This document shows positions 34,174-46,370 of a DNA stretch of 64,000 nt, one piece after another. The notes under the pieces are model-generated. The model had not been told where the DNA came from and did not search any database. It saw only the letters and a program-made list of their open reading frames with translations. Where the stretch lies: NCBI GenBank assembly GCA_950295325.1, contig OX485805.1:41310258-41374257 (forward strand). The letters are read 5' to 3'. Made by a program: the position numbers and the translations under genes. This stretch comes from Polytrichum commune (taxonomy: Eukaryota > Streptophyta > Polytrichopsida > Polytrichales > Polytrichaceae). Within the stretch, counting starts at the first letter, position 1. Every line of letters begins with the position of its first letter.

Positions 34174-34389
34174 CATGGCTGTAGGAGACAGGGGGAATTA
34201 TCGTATGTGAGCGTACCTCTCATTCATTGAATATAAAAGCCTTCAAATATCGCAATACTATTACCACTTTGGCACTTATTACATTATTTTAAGAAAAACC
34301 ACATATTTGGAAATGGTAAATTTAAAATATAAAAAATTAATATGGAAATTTGATTTTCCTTTGAATCCGGGATTGTCGAATTTAAAAGA

Positions 34390-34700
34390 GAAATGACAAT
34401 GAATAGTTGCCTACAAATGGCCAAGTGGTAAAGGTGCTACAATAATATGTGCGTTGTGTCCCTTTCAATGGTAAGTCACAAAAATCATAAACTCAATGCT
34501 AATGAGGGTTTGGTAATGTTTTTGATTTTCAAGTTTATTACATGCTTTATCAACGGTTTCACTTCGAAAATGAAATCCCAATCAATTACTTATTTACTCA
34601 ATCATGGATGTGAACATATATATTGGATTTTGGACCTTGAAGGTGAAGTGCACTCAATATGGGTTATATAGTCAAGCGACCTTCAAGAATGCAAGGGCAA
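34390..34700 (+). mobile_element. Dispersed long-TIR arm module, plus orientation
   Basis: It shares GGTAAGTCACAAAAATCATAA, AAATGAAATCCCAATCAATT, TATTGGATTTTGGACCTTGA and GTGAAGTGCACTCAATATGG with the other arm copies. It aligns with 63,800-64,000 of unit 2, which runs off the window, so it predates the duplication. The only ORF (74 aa) is not conserved. Confidence 0.65.
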
Positions 34701-35039
34701 TTTTATTTTTCGAAGTCGGGCAGTGTAGGCAGGGAGCATGGACTTCATCTGGGCAGTGAAGCGAGCGTGCCCGGCTAGGGACCCAACCCTGACCAGATGT
34801 GATGTAGCTTGATGCGTATTTTGAGAGGAGATGCTCAAAGTATAAGATGGGGAGGTCTGTAACGTAATGTGCAAGTCCTTGTCCAATCCATGAAATTTAG
34901 TTTTTGACCTCGATAAAATTTGGAACAAATGTGAATGGGAGTAGCTCATACATGTGGAAGAAATGATGAAGTAGAATGAGAAGCATAGATAAGGGGGGAG
35001 ATTGGAGGTTTAACATAGGAGGTCGAGAAAACAAGGTAC
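34701..35039. other. No gene; spacer between arm module and solo LTR
   Basis: It contains an ORF of 88 aa on the minus strand (34,683-34,949) without recognisable similarity. Nothing else was seen. The counterpart would lie beyond the right edge of the window. Confidence 0.4.
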
Positions 35040-35044
35040 GTCCT

Positions 35045-37161
35045 TATAAGCCCAAAATGATGTCCACATGTGTTCTTAAGTCTTGTAAAACACTAGAAGA
35101 GATGTTTCTATACTTTTTAATTATTCACAAAAATATAAAAAGCGAGAAGCTTGGAGAAAGCTATGTTTAAGCATTAGGTTTGTATGGAGTGGATTGAGTA
35201 AGTTTAGTAATGTGAAGAAATTCCTTAGTGGTGAGTGTGGTAGGTGGAGAACCAAGGGTAGTTCTTTAAGTTAAATATTTGAATTAGGATCTATGTTGAT
35301 CGTTTGAGGGATAAAGGCTTAGAAGATAAGATGAGAGCTTACAAAGTAGGGGAGGATTACGAAGGCTTATCTTGAGCCTTGAGGGTGCTCACCTCCTCAA
35401 ACTTACTATATAAGTCCTCATTCTTCCCTCTTTCTTCTTCTTTTCTTCGTGCTCCTTGGCACCCTACGTGTTATAAGTGTGGGTGTGTGGGAAGCAAGAT
35501 AGGAGCACGTGTGTGTGCATGGTTTTAAGGTGAAGAGCCAAGACTAGTTAGCCTTGAAGTGGGCTTGTTAGGAATAGCTTAGGTTTGAAGAATTTAGAAT
35601 TTAGTTTATAACTTCCACTTATAGTACTTGGATTCATATAATGATTTGGACTTACAAAGTTCATGTATGAAATATTGAGCATCTAGTGTGTTTGGAAGTT
35701 GCAAATTTATATTTATATGGGAGTACTTAGTTTTGTGATGAAGTAGTGAGCTGAAGGTCGGATGGTACCATCAAAAGTTTTGGAATAAGGTTCGGAGGCT
35801 CCTGAAACCAAGTTTACTATATAGACCAGCTGATGGGCTTAGTTCGAGCAGACTAGCTGCTGGGATTGACTAAGCAGGCTAGCTGCTAGGTTTAATTAGA
35901 GCAGACTAGCTGCTGGGATTTCCAAAGCAGACTAGCTGCTGGATTTATTTTAATTAGATTGACTGCTGGGCTTAACTAAGCAGACTAACTGCTGGGATTA
36001 GTTAGAGCAGACTAGCTGCTGGGTTTCAATACGTAAACTAGCTAATGGGTTTAGTTAACACAGATTAGCTGCTGGGATTTATTGAGCAGACTAGCTGCGG
36101 TGTTTATTTTAATCAGATTAGTTACTGGGCTTACTAAGCAGACTAGCTGCTGGGTTTATTGAAAGTATATTAGCTGCTAGGCTTTACTAAGCAGGCTAAC
36201 TGTTGGGATTAGTTAAAGCAGATTAGCTGCTAGGCTTTACAAAGTATACTAGCTGCTGGGTTTATTTTAAGATTAGTTGTTGGATTTATCAAGCAGATTA
36301 GCTGCTGGGGTTATTTTAAGATTAGCTACTGGGCTTACTAGGCAGGTTAGCTGCTGGGTTTAACTTAAGATTAGTTACCGGGCTTACTAAGCAGACTGGC
36401 TGCTGGGCTGATTGGATGTATATTAGCTGCTGGACCTTGCTACGCAGACTAGCTGCTGGGTCTATCAAGCAGACAGCTGCGGGATTTATTGAAAGTATAT
36501 TAGCTGCTGGGCTGTACTACGTAGACTAGCTGCTGGGTTTATCAAGCATACAGCTGCTGGGTTTTAATTAAAGCAGACTAGCTGCTGGTTTACTAGTGGG
36601 ATTAATGATTAGGCTATGGCTAAGCCTAATGCTGGTTTCATTAGTAAGCTGGTTAGGATATACTAACTAACCAACTAATTAGTTAGGCTAGTATGTTAGT
36701 TGACCTAGTGACTACATTAAAGGGTTGAGCTTGGAGAAGAATTGTGAGGGCTTAACGAAGTGGAGCCAAGGATGGGTCATGTAAGTGTTTTTCAACACTT
36801 GCATTAAATATTCATGTGCATTATGGACTCAATACTTCATAGCCTCAGCGAGGGTTCGTGCAGTAGTGAGGAGTCGACGGCTAGGACTAGATTCATGCGA
36901 GGCAAATCCCTGAAAGCGTGCGTGGCCAAGGCGGCCGGGTGGACTTTGGAGAAAGCTAAAAACGTAACCTTGCCCGAGATCAAAACTAATAAAATGACAT
37001 GATTAAGTTGTAAGCTCATCAAGAGTTGCGGGTGTTATGTATATTCCAACGGTGTATTGGAATGATACATTGAACTACCAAGGAGGGAGTTATTACGTGT
37101 CAATCAAACATTCCACACTCGGGCTAAGGACGAAATCAAGGGTGAGGAACTTTGGGTGACA
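35045..37161 (+). mobile_element. Solo LTR, 2,117 bp, 5-bp TSD GTCCT
   Basis: It is flanked by GTCCT at 35,040-35,044 and 37,162-37,166. It starts TATAAGCCCAAAATGATGTC and ends GAGGAACTTTGGGTGACA. It aligns with the LTRs at 24,939 and 33,216 over the 5' part (TTGAATTAGGATCTATGTTG; GATAAGATGAGAG) and the 3' part (CACTCGGGCTAAGGACGAAA). A TATA-like ACTATATAAG lies at about 35,403. The excess length is an internal minisatellite of about 760 bp plus flanking sequence. No gag/pol was seen. Confidence 0.87.
35829..36588. repeat. Degenerate minisatellite in LTR, ~25-bp unit, about 30 copies
   Basis: About 30 copies of a unit like AGCAGACTAGCTGCTGGGTT plus 4-8 variable bases, spaced 22-30 bp. The core AGCTGCTGGG is strongly kept while the linkers vary (TTTATTTTAA, CTTACTA, ATTAGTTAA). 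Unit lengths vary, so no continuous reading frame is maintained. Variable linker length argues against a CRISPR array, and the host context is eukaryotic. Confidence 0.92.
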
Positions 37162-37166
37162 GTCCT

Positions 37167-38180
37167 CGTGATCTTATTGCTAGTGTTTTTCTTATAGCTC
37201 GTGGTTGGGAAGAACCAGCTTTTGAAAAATACACGTCACTCTATTTTGGTGGAAGTTGCACCCAAGGGGAATTCTAATCTGTTTACCACATAGCTTCGAG
37301 TTTGTTCAAGGATTAAGCACCCACACAATAAGGAATTAGATCATAGGATTATGTGACTTATCTTCAAAAACCCTATGCGACCATAAGCAAGCTGGTTGTG
37401 AACAATTTGTTTTGACCCCTTTGACACTTGTTCAGATAGTTTTGAGATTGTTTCAACTACTTTTCTTGTTCATGTTGGCTCCGCATTGTCATGCCACGTG
37501 GATAATTTTGATTCAACAAAGTTAGCTATCTTTGGATGAATTCAAATGTGGGAGTGTTCTCTCAACAAGTTTACAGTGGAACCTGTCCACGGACGCCTAC
37601 TTGACATTTGTGAGCTCTGTGGTTAAGGGGCAACATATCCTAAACATGGTTTTCTTGTTGATCTCTATGTGCAAATGATTCCAATTGATCCAAAAATTTG
37701 CATGACACGCAAACATACAAGATCCTTACCATCCAATGTTGGACTTTTAAGCTTCACATGTCTTGGTGGTGTAAATTCATGTGGAAGGTGCGCAGTTGTG
37801 ACACCATTGCCTCAAAAATTGCAAAGCTTCCTAGACAATCACAAAATAATGGTTCCAAGATTTGTGAGCAAATATTAGTAGGTGTGTTTCCCCTTTTTTT
37901 TATGAGGGTAATTTTTTTCATCTAGAGATGATTTGAGTGGACGTTTGATAAAAAAAGAACCAACTCCAATCTAATTTCTAAACTATTGCCCCCCCAAGTC
38001 ACTATATTTATATCCTACATAACAAAGTTTCATCATTTAAAATTTGGATTTTTAAGTAATCACCTCTAAGCTGCAAACATATATACGGTTGGATTTGTCA
38101 AAGAAACTTTAGAACTCCAAATACAATCACTGAAATTGATGTCACATTTTTTGAGTAGATTTGATTAAAATTGGGAATGG
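37167..38180. other. No gene recognised
   Basis: Overlapping plus-strand frames of 69 and 75 aa (37,669-37,925) have no recognisable family. The stretch lies just left of the unit 2 start. If the array continues, its counterpart is outside the window. Confidence 0.4.
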
Positions 38181-38292
38181 GAAGTTAGGGGGGTTACCAA
38201 ATGATTTTGAAACACACAATATTCTTTGGAAAGGTCACAAAATTAATTGATAAATTGATTATGTGACCTCTTCAAAACTCCATACAAAAGCA

Positions 38293-38298
38293 TTTATT
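38293..38298 (-). promoter_or_regulatory. Candidate poly(A) signal of the TRN1-like gene
   Basis: AATAAA on the minus strand lies about 195 nt downstream of the stop codon, in CAATAAATGCTTTTG. The pseudogene copy has AACAAA at the same place. Plant 3' ends often lack a strict AATAAA, so this is tentative. Confidence 0.35.
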
Positions 38299-38492
38299 GA
38301 ACACCAAAAATGGCTTAACGAGATATCTCTAGCCTAATGTCATCTCCCATCCACATAATCACCTCATGATGATCTCCATAATGATTGAGTACACTACCTA
38401 GCCGAGTATAAAATCAACACTAGAATCAAAACGCAAATTCAAAAGCCTTAAATACATCTACAATGAAATTCAAGTACTATCTACCATCAATT

Positions 38493-41400
38493 CTATAACG
38501 TGCAACCAAGAAAGTCAATTTTGTCTTGACTCTCCTCAAGATCCTTGCATTTCTTGCAAATCCATGCTACTCTCCCATTGATACCATCTTCACAATTTTT
38601 ATACGTGACCTTATACAATCCAAAACGATCTTCGAATTTGTGGTTGCGTAGGAGATCCTCAAGCCATTTTCTTGCTTCATTGTTTGCATGCAAAATGGTG
38701 TCAGGTGGATTTGAGACACTTGGTGTGATGGCGTTCAATCCACGGTCTAGAACCCCAGGAGTATCAAGTACTAACAGAAAGCCCTTAGCTATCTCAGGAA
38801 TTAAGTTGCCAATTCCAGGTGCAAGAACATGAGCACCAATTGAAATCAAAATTGACAACGATAACATTGTGTACGTTGCAATCCTCTTGAATTTTGCACT
38901 AGATTCACTTTCTACCGTGATTTTAATTCCCTTTTGGTTTTCTACCTCATGCATATGCTCTCCAATCAAGGTTTCACAAAGAATGTGAACCGTGTATTTT
39001 GTGCCATGCCAATCAATGAGAGGTTTCTTCTTGGCTTTCATTTCTTGTTTTGAGCACTTGAACCACACAAATTTGGGGTATTCGGTACTTGCAAGACCCA
39101 CAGTCAAATTCAAGGATTCTTGCAATTTGTTAGACAATTTTGAGACCGATGCGTCCGATTGCGATGAAATCTCACGGAACTTGTTTTGGACCAAGAGAGT
39201 CAAGTCCTCTAACTTAATCCCAAGGAGTGCTTGTGTCTCACTTCTTTGCCTTTCATACGATAACATCAAGTTTCTCTCCATCTTGTCCATCCTCTTTCCA
39301 AAGGCTTCATCAATCTCTTCCACTAACCTTGTGAAGTCTAGTTCATGTCCTGGAATCTTCATCAAACTTTCTTTTGTAGCCGTGATCAACTTCGAGAAAT
39401 ATCCAATTACATCATTTTTCTCGGTATCATTCAATAACGACAATGCTTCATCATATTCAAGGTTCAAAACGCCAGCTTCTTGATTCCATGCATGTGTGAA
39501 TTTCAAACTATTGCTCTTTTTGATATTTTCCTTCAATATTTGTACAGATATTGTTTGGTTCAACCTGTTCTTGCACAAAACCAAATCTTTCACACAAGAG
39601 GGCCGTATGATGCTTTCTTCAAGAACCACCCCTGGGCACCCTCTAATCGGATGTGAACATTCTTGGAAAATGTGTTTTATGATGCGGTTTGTCAAAAACT
39701 CATACACATCACTCTCATTGGTGTCTTGGGATCGAATGAATATATCAATGTGGAAGCCAATGTGTCCGCTATACTCCAATATGATTTCCATCTCATTCCA
39801 TACGAAGCAAATCATGTTCTTCTCAATGAGGTATCCGTTTTGTTCAAATGAACGTTGAAAGGACACCTACAAGTGACCACATAATGGTTAGGCTCGTTTC
39901 ATATGGTGGAACTTTGCAACGCATGTAATTTTAAAATAAAGCTACCAACATAAGAACATACAGATAGCAATCAAACGATTGTCAAGATTTGTGATTATCA
40001 CATTCCATCAGTACGTATGAGGATCCTTGCCATCGCTTTGAAAACATCCAACATACAAAGACTTACTTGCAAACGTGGGAAGAAACCCAAGGTCAACATT
40101 GTACGATTTGTATCCACAGGGGCCAATCTTCGTCCTACGTGAACACCTTCGTCAAAACTTTTCTTTCTGCGCCAAGACAATTTTCTCTCACCGGAATCCG
40201 AGGGATTATTTTCATCATCGCACAAGGATGCGGGAATCAAAATACCCTCATTGACGTGCTCGATGCATAAATCCAATTTTACCATGAGCTTCAACAAATC
40301 TTGGCCAGTATCCTCATCGAACTTTTGATGTTGAGACTCTCCTAGAAAAGACATCAAACTTTTCGAACGCAACACACCCATTTGAGGCTCGAGTACGCCA
40401 CAATCCTTACAAGAGATGACTTGCCCAATGACATCATGACAAAACCAATGAGGATCCAAAATCACAAAGTTCAAGCCTTTGTAATAAATCACTTCACCCG
40501 CCTCATGCAAAGATGTTGCCAAAATCTCCCTTCTTTTTGCAGCTGCTTCAAAACTGATTTCCTCCCCGGCCACCAAACTTGGAACCTTCTCACATATAGC
40601 TTGGAATACTTCCCATTTCACCAACGTATGTGTTGGATTCATCTCTTTATATTCGTCCAAAAATTTCCGTAAATCCTCACATGCTTTAAAAACATGAGGG
40701 AGAGTTGGTAACAACTCTAAAAGTGTTGCTTCCAATTCCTCCAATACAGGTCGAATACTCTCGGTGTCGTGAGCATTGACATAAAATGGTTCCTCGTTGA
40801 TATGAAGAATGCCTTCGAATTGCTCTCGCAAAGGTTGCACATGCCATTCAATTTCCATCTTGATGGTTTCAACATAACTTTTTACTTTATCAAAACCTGT
40901 GAAAATCAATTTGACGCATGGATGGTACACAATTGATTTTTTGGTGTTTGATGCAATGAACTGCAACCAATATTTGATTTCAATAGCCATTTGCAGATAC
41001 CCTTTCCTTTTGGTAGGATTCTCCGGCTCGAATAGATTACAAAGGAGAAGAAAACAACATGAACTCCCACCACCATCTATGTTTGAGATCACAAGGTCAT
41101 GAAAAGGATGGTATGCATCGTGACCGGCCATGTCCCACATAGTGAGGTGCAAATTGTTGAGGGTTGTAATTGCTTCCACTTCAATTCCTCTAGTGCGATT
41201 ATGCATGTCCCGTGTGTCCATCGCATCGCATGAATTCATACCAACATCATCGGTGAATTTATTGTGAGATATTTTTCTTTTTTTTGATGTTGATGTAGGT
41301 TTTTCCATTTTCTCCCTCAAACTCTTGACTATAGTGTTCTTCAAAGTGGTCTTCCCTAATGACATTCAGCAACACATAAAGTTAATCTCAAAGGCAAAAC

Positions 41401-43729
41401 TCCAAATTTGATATTGAGCACACTTATAATATATCATACATAACATGTCATAGCCTAGCCTGGTAAGAAAACTCAAACCACATAGTTTGTCATATGGGGA
41501 TGCGTTGTCACGTGGAATGCACAAGTTCCCATCTAGGATTAAAGTTCAATAGCAAACTATACTTCTAGGATCATGTGGTATTTAAGCTCCAAATGTCATT
41601 TTATTGACATCATTTGGGTTATTAACAAGGAATTCCTACTTGAGAATTATGTTTGGCCCTTTTTTTTTCATAGAACTTTCCAACTTTGATGAATTACACA
41701 TGGATTATTTGGTATAGAATGGAACATAGAAACACACTCGGAGAATATATCTTGCGGAACTCAACTCATTAAATATGTAACCCCCAAAAAGGACATCAAT
41801 AAATCATTTGTATGTGACATGTAACTTTCATCTACAATTGCTTTGGAGTGGCATCATGATTTTTCATATTTACATCAAATGAGTGAAGGAGGTTGTATTT
41901 TCATATGCCATACGTGTACATGGAGAAGTCCAAATTGAGACATATAAATTACAATTTATTTTTGAATATTTTAAATCGCTTACAACAATAAGTTCATTGT
42001 GGTTGTATTACAATATTAACAAATTGAAATCTTCAAGAATCAAATGTCCAGGTTTGGAATTTGCATCAATGTCATCAAACTTATGTTAAGATTCTCTAAG
42101 TGATATCAACACGATAACACATGTGACATTAGATGCTCAACATGACGTTTGTTAATCATTGAAAATATATCGCATGTATCACAAGTAGATTCACTCAAAC
42201 AAATGTCAACCCATGTTTCCCAATATAACTCATTTAAGCATAGGCCTTGATTTGTTTTTAATGAAAGAAGTCTACTTGGTCACGATTTCACATATTGCAT
42301 GCACATAGTATAAGACATACACAAGCCAAAGAAAGTCACCTGCGTGTGGATAACCACAAAAGAACAATCGAGCCGACGTTGAAGGAACAAGAACCATATC
42401 CTTCATCACCTCCCATGGCTTGTTGGTTGCCCTCTCCTCAAATAACATTCTTAATGCCTCTGCGTAATAATTGTTCTCCCATGGAAACACGAAATCCTTG
42501 AGCTGATAATTCACTCTCAGTGCATCCATGATTGTTGAAAATACAACATCTTCATCAGCATATAAGTCACTTTCCCAAGTAAAGTGTTCCAATCCATGAT
42601 TGAATTTCAAGGCTTCAATAACCTGCTGCGTTTCAGGAATTTTCAATATGTGAGAGAAGAGGATGTGCAAGTCATTGACATATTTAGTTGTTTTGATGAA
42701 CTCACATAGGAGAGTTTCATTCCGGTCATTGGAATAACGAAAGTGTAGGCAGTATAGGGCAGTGATGGGATGTTGTCCTTGCGAGTCACGCATCAACACT
42801 CTCATCACAGCCTCTTGCAAATTTGTGCAATGGATGTCAAATTGAAGAGTGTGGACTTGATTGTTGAGACACAGAACCTCCGCCAGCCTCCGAGCGAGCG
42901 ACCCCTCAACATCCATGTCCTCATTAAAATCTGAAGTAAAAACAATTTCCTTGATGGAAGGGGTGCGTTGAAGGAACTCGCCAAGACGCTCAACTGATGT
43001 ACCATTCCAGTTGAGCTGGTCATAGAATGCTAATCTTTCAAGAGCCGGGCATGATCCACCCTTCTGTGCTAAAAGCATCTCTTCAAGTACCGTACACTGC
43101 AACGGCGGCCTACCACTCATAACAGACCTGCCATATACCTTGTAGTGATACTTGTTGGGGCGTACCTCGATCGACTTTACGGTTGAGCCTGGTGCGACAA
43201 TCAAGGCACATACGGCCTTGAGCTTCTGTGGTGGTAGCTCACCCCATATCACTATGTCTGTGAGAGTACGATTATCCAGTTGAATTTTGTGTGTGCTAGA
43301 CACCGCTGCCTCCATCAAGTTGCACTCCGCGTGGCCGTTTTGTGATTCGCCATCACCGATGACATTTGACTCCTCCGCAACAGGGGTCGGGTGTAGTGCC
43401 TTCATGATCTCTGCTATGTCCTCCCTGAGAGTTGCGTGCCCATCAGGGAGCTGAGCCAAATCTCCCTCTAGAAAGCTTTCAATATCATCATCCGCTACAG
43501 CTATGTGTTTGATAGCTAACGAGGATATGTCGGCCAATCTAAGCTTGTGGATAAAGTCTTTCCTAACATGGCACGGGTTCTCCGCAAGGTCAACACTAGC
43601 CTTATCAAATATGTCATCACCTGATGTCAGTTGAATCGTTGAATTGTAAAATGATACGGTCCAAACAGAAGTTTTCCCTTGGACTATTGCCAAAAGAAAC
43701 TCCTCCATCTCCTGTTGCATTGTTGCCAT
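38493..43729 (-). CDS. TRN1-like: TORNADO1-like LRR-Roc-COR (ROCO) protein, three exons, intact
   Basis: Predicted CDS is complement(join(38493..39866, 40067..41355, 42340..43729)), 4,053 nt and 1,350 aa, close to the roughly 1,380 aa of Arabidopsis TRN1. Exon 1 starts at ATG 43,729 (good context, GAAATGG) and encodes an LRR-like region (about 110-440) ending RLFFCGYPHA. Intron 1 has donor CAG|GTGACT and acceptor ATTAG|GG. Joining restores GYPHAGKTT, the P-loop (G459...K465-T466). Later Roc motifs are RTRGIEVE (about 517-524), DMAGHD (538-543, G3) and FTGFDK (615-620, G4-like). COR begins after about 690, with LDPHWFCHDVIGQVI at 763-777. Intron 2 (CAA|GTAAGT ... TTGTAG|GTG) is phase 0. Exon 3 adds a charged helical region (about 1053-1148), a hydrophobic stretch (about 1226-1250) that may anchor or pack, and a C-terminal FGLYKV...VAWICKKC motif. 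TRN1 is known to act in leaf and root patterning and auxin-related development; the function of this copy is unproven. The domain assignment is firm, the orthology less so. Confidence 0.86.
41356..42339 (-). other. Intron 1 of the TRN1-like gene, splitting the P-loop glycine codon
   Basis: 984 bp, phase 1. The last exon 1 base (42,340) and the first two of exon 2 (41,355-41,354) make the GGG codon of the invariant P-loop glycine before lysine. Without splicing, exon 1 reads on for about 22 residues to a stop, giving an LRR-only protein with no GTPase domain. Confidence 0.85.
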
Positions 43730-44100
43730 TTCAAACCGTTACAACCAAATATTTTGTATGAAATTCCCCTAACCAAGCACGTCGTAGATACTTCTGAGGA
43801 CAAGTGCCAAGTTGTCATTCCACACTTCTTTGAGATGCTCAAAGCTACACCTATCTACCTAGTGAAGGGGGAAATCAGGTTCAGTTTCAATTGAGGAAGG
43901 CGCCTTCATGCTTGAGAGGACAAGGTAAGACGATAGACTCGCGTGTGTTTGCACTTGCAGGCACATAGGAGACCGAGGAATATCTTCTGCCTATGTCCAT
44001 ATGCTCCAAGTGGACATGGTGAGAAACCCTTCCACAAATTACGGATTATTGAGGTAGGCGTGAATGCGCTTGTAACGGCGAATTCCTATCCTCGATCAAA
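43730..44100. promoter_or_regulatory. Presumed promoter / 5' leader of the TRN1-like gene
   Basis: It is conserved with 16,817-17,185. I could not place a TATA box or start site with confidence. The presumption rests only on position and on conservation between the copies. Confidence 0.4.
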
Positions 44101-45265
44101 ATGAGCATGCAACAGAAATACAAAGATGCAGATTCCTCATTCATTCCATGGCGCCAGAGAAATTACAAAACTCGAAAATCTGCCATGCATACGAGACCCA
44201 CCATCAAAATTGTTGAACTCATGGGGAGGAGGCTAGTGATTCATGTGCAAGCGACAAAGAGCATCACATCTCATCTCCTCTCCTCCCTCAACTCTGCCGC
44301 CCAAGCCCACTCCAACTCCTTGGCTTCAGCAGAAGTACTTGGTGAAGTCGGAGCACAACATTCATGGATGCGTGCCACTAGACTACTACATACACAGCCC
44401 CTCGAAGCAGAGTTCCTCCAGGAAGTGGCGGTTCACATGGAAGAAGATTGGCAGGCGTGGGGAGAATGCCGACTGACTTACAGTCAACGATGACTCTTCC
44501 GAATTCAGAGAAATTACAAAACTCGAAAATCTGCCATGCATACGAGACCCACCATCAAAATTGTTGAACTCATGAGGAGGAGGCTAGTGATTCACGTGCA
44601 AACAACAAAGAGCATCACATCTTCTCGTCTCCCTCAACCCTGCTGCAGCAAAACAAGATCACACAACACGCACCTCCAAAATTCCGCGAGCTGAACCACG
44701 TCCCAAGCCCACCAGTTTGCAAGACATGAGTTGTTGCAACTCCTTGGCTTCAGCAGATGATGTACTCGGTGAAGTCGGAGCACAACATCGATGCATGCGG
44801 CCAGACTGCTACTACTACACACACAGCGTCTCGAAACAGGCTCCGCAAGGAAACTTCATTGAAGATCTGGTCATTGTGAGGCACATGGAAGGTATAAGGC
44901 CAGCCAGCCGGTCATTGAAGAAGCCTTGCCATGCGACACCGTGTACCTTGGAAACATCGACGTGTGCCACTAGGCAACTGCGACATACACAGCCTCTCGA
45001 AGCAGGCTTCTTCCAGGCTAGTGATGTGCAAACGACAAAGAGCATCACATCTCCTCTCCTCCCTCATCGCTGCCGCCCAACCCCACTCCAACTCCTTGGC
45101 TTCAGCAGAAGTACTTGGTGAAGTCGGAGCACAACATTTATGGATGCGTGCCACTAGACTACTACTACATACGCAGCCCCTCGAAGCAGGCTTCTTCTAA
45201 GAAGTGGCGGTTCACATGGAAGAAGATTGGCAGGCGTGGGGAAAATGCCGACTGACTTACAGTCA
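44101..45265. repeat. Locally amplified upstream modules (three partial copies)
   Basis: Modules present once upstream of the pseudogene (17,188-17,545) are multiplied here. The AGAGAAATTACAAAACTCGA / CACCATCAAAATTGTTGAAC module occurs at about 44,155 and 44,508. The CCAACTCCTTGGCTTCAGCA / GAAGTCGGAGCACAACAT module occurs at about 44,310, 44,735 and 45,085. A 130-aa ORF starts at 44,101 and a 134-aa ORF at 44,717. The first is broken in unit 1, so coding function is doubtful. Confidence 0.75.
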
Positions 45266-45365
45266 ACGATCACTCTTCCGAATTCAGGAAGGGCACTCAG
45301 CATTTCCGAAGCACGTCGTTGAGATAATGCTTCCCCCGAAGTGAAAAATCATACAAAATTCATTA

Positions 45366-45835
45366 TTAAAGTTCCTGGCCGCCAATAGAGGGCCTCCATA
45401 AAGACAGTGCACTGTTCCCGATGGGGGACATTAAAGCTCCCCCCACAAACTTATAGGGGACGTAGATTCGGGCAAGGGCAGCCGCCCGGCCACAAATTTC
45501 AGATTTTTTGGACCCGACCGAAAATTTGTTGCCAGTCCGTCCGACTTTCATAAAATCATTGTGTTTGCATTCTTGAAAATCACTTATCCACAAATCCCAT
45601 ATCAAGTGCATTTCACTTTCAAAGTCCAAAATCCACTATATAATTTCACTTTCATTGAGTAAATAAGCAATTGACTGGGATTTCATTTTCAAATTAAAAC
45701 CGCCATCAAAGTATGTAAAGAACTTGGAAGTCAAAAATATTATAAAACCCTCATTAGCACCGAGGTCATGATTTTTGTGACTTGCCATCGCAAGGGTCTT
45801 TGTTATTATTAAAACTTCAATTGTATTGGGTTGAA
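45366..45835 (-). mobile_element. Left inverted arm of the large long-TIR element, unit 2
   Basis: It is orthologous to 18,010-18,500, with the same CTGGCCGCCAATAGAGGGCC outer block and minus-orientation arm module. Its partner is about 54,650-55,135. It encloses the hAT fragment and about 8.8 kb of other sequence, including later insertions. Confidence 0.6.
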
Positions 45836-46370
45836 ATGACTCGTATTACTAGGTTACTTAAATACTATAAACTGCAGCTCAAGTATCCCGAAAGCATAAC
45901 CCATAAAATTAGGAGAACGTCCCAGACTCACTTACATACTTAAGTTCAGCCTTGACCTATAATTTTCTTTGTAATTGGGAAGGCTCTATAGTTGAGACAG
46001 TGATGAGAGAGGTGGTGGAAGGTAAGTACAAGGTCGACTAGACCATTGTTCATGGACTCTTGCGGATGTATTTCCACAATTGTTTTGTGCAGGTATGTGA
46101 ATGAACAATCTGCCCCAACAGATCTCGAAAAGTGATGTTTTGGCTGGTTAAATATTGGGTTAATTATGAGGCGTCTGAGCTTGACATGAGGATGATTTGA
46201 GGTAGACTTTGTAAAGTGCATAGATCCCCTCCAAATTGAGTATAATGTACAATGTACAATTCACAATGCATGAAATGAAGCTAGATTGGAAGCATTATTG
46301 TTGTTGGGTCAGTGGTCTGAATGCCTCAATTTGAATTGGCACACAAACTAGCTTAAATTATGCAACTTTC

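Larger units (their letters stand above)
12590..38180. repeat. Unit 1 of a ~25.6-kb tandem segmental duplication
   Basis: Sequence from about 12,590 onward re-appears in the same order and orientation from about 38,180. Shared pieces include the TRN1-like gene and its upstream region, the hAT fragment, the long 19.2-24.9-kb stretch, the 25.7-kb block, and the 30.2-34.7-kb stretch. Both copies begin near TAGGGGG, TTA-C-AAATG, TTTTGAAACACACA. Differences are mostly insertions of identifiable mobile elements and small indels. The copies look highly similar, but identity was not computed. Confidence 0.85.

Noticed and set aside
35829-36588. Regularly spaced repeats that could suggest a CRISPR array
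   Set aside because: Units and linkers vary in length and sequence, cores are only about 10 bp, and the context is a plant LTR with no cas genes.
44101-44493. 130-aa ORF upstream of the TRN1-like gene
   Set aside because: The paralogous frame in unit 1 stops after 24 codons, composition follows the repeated modules, and no family is recognised.
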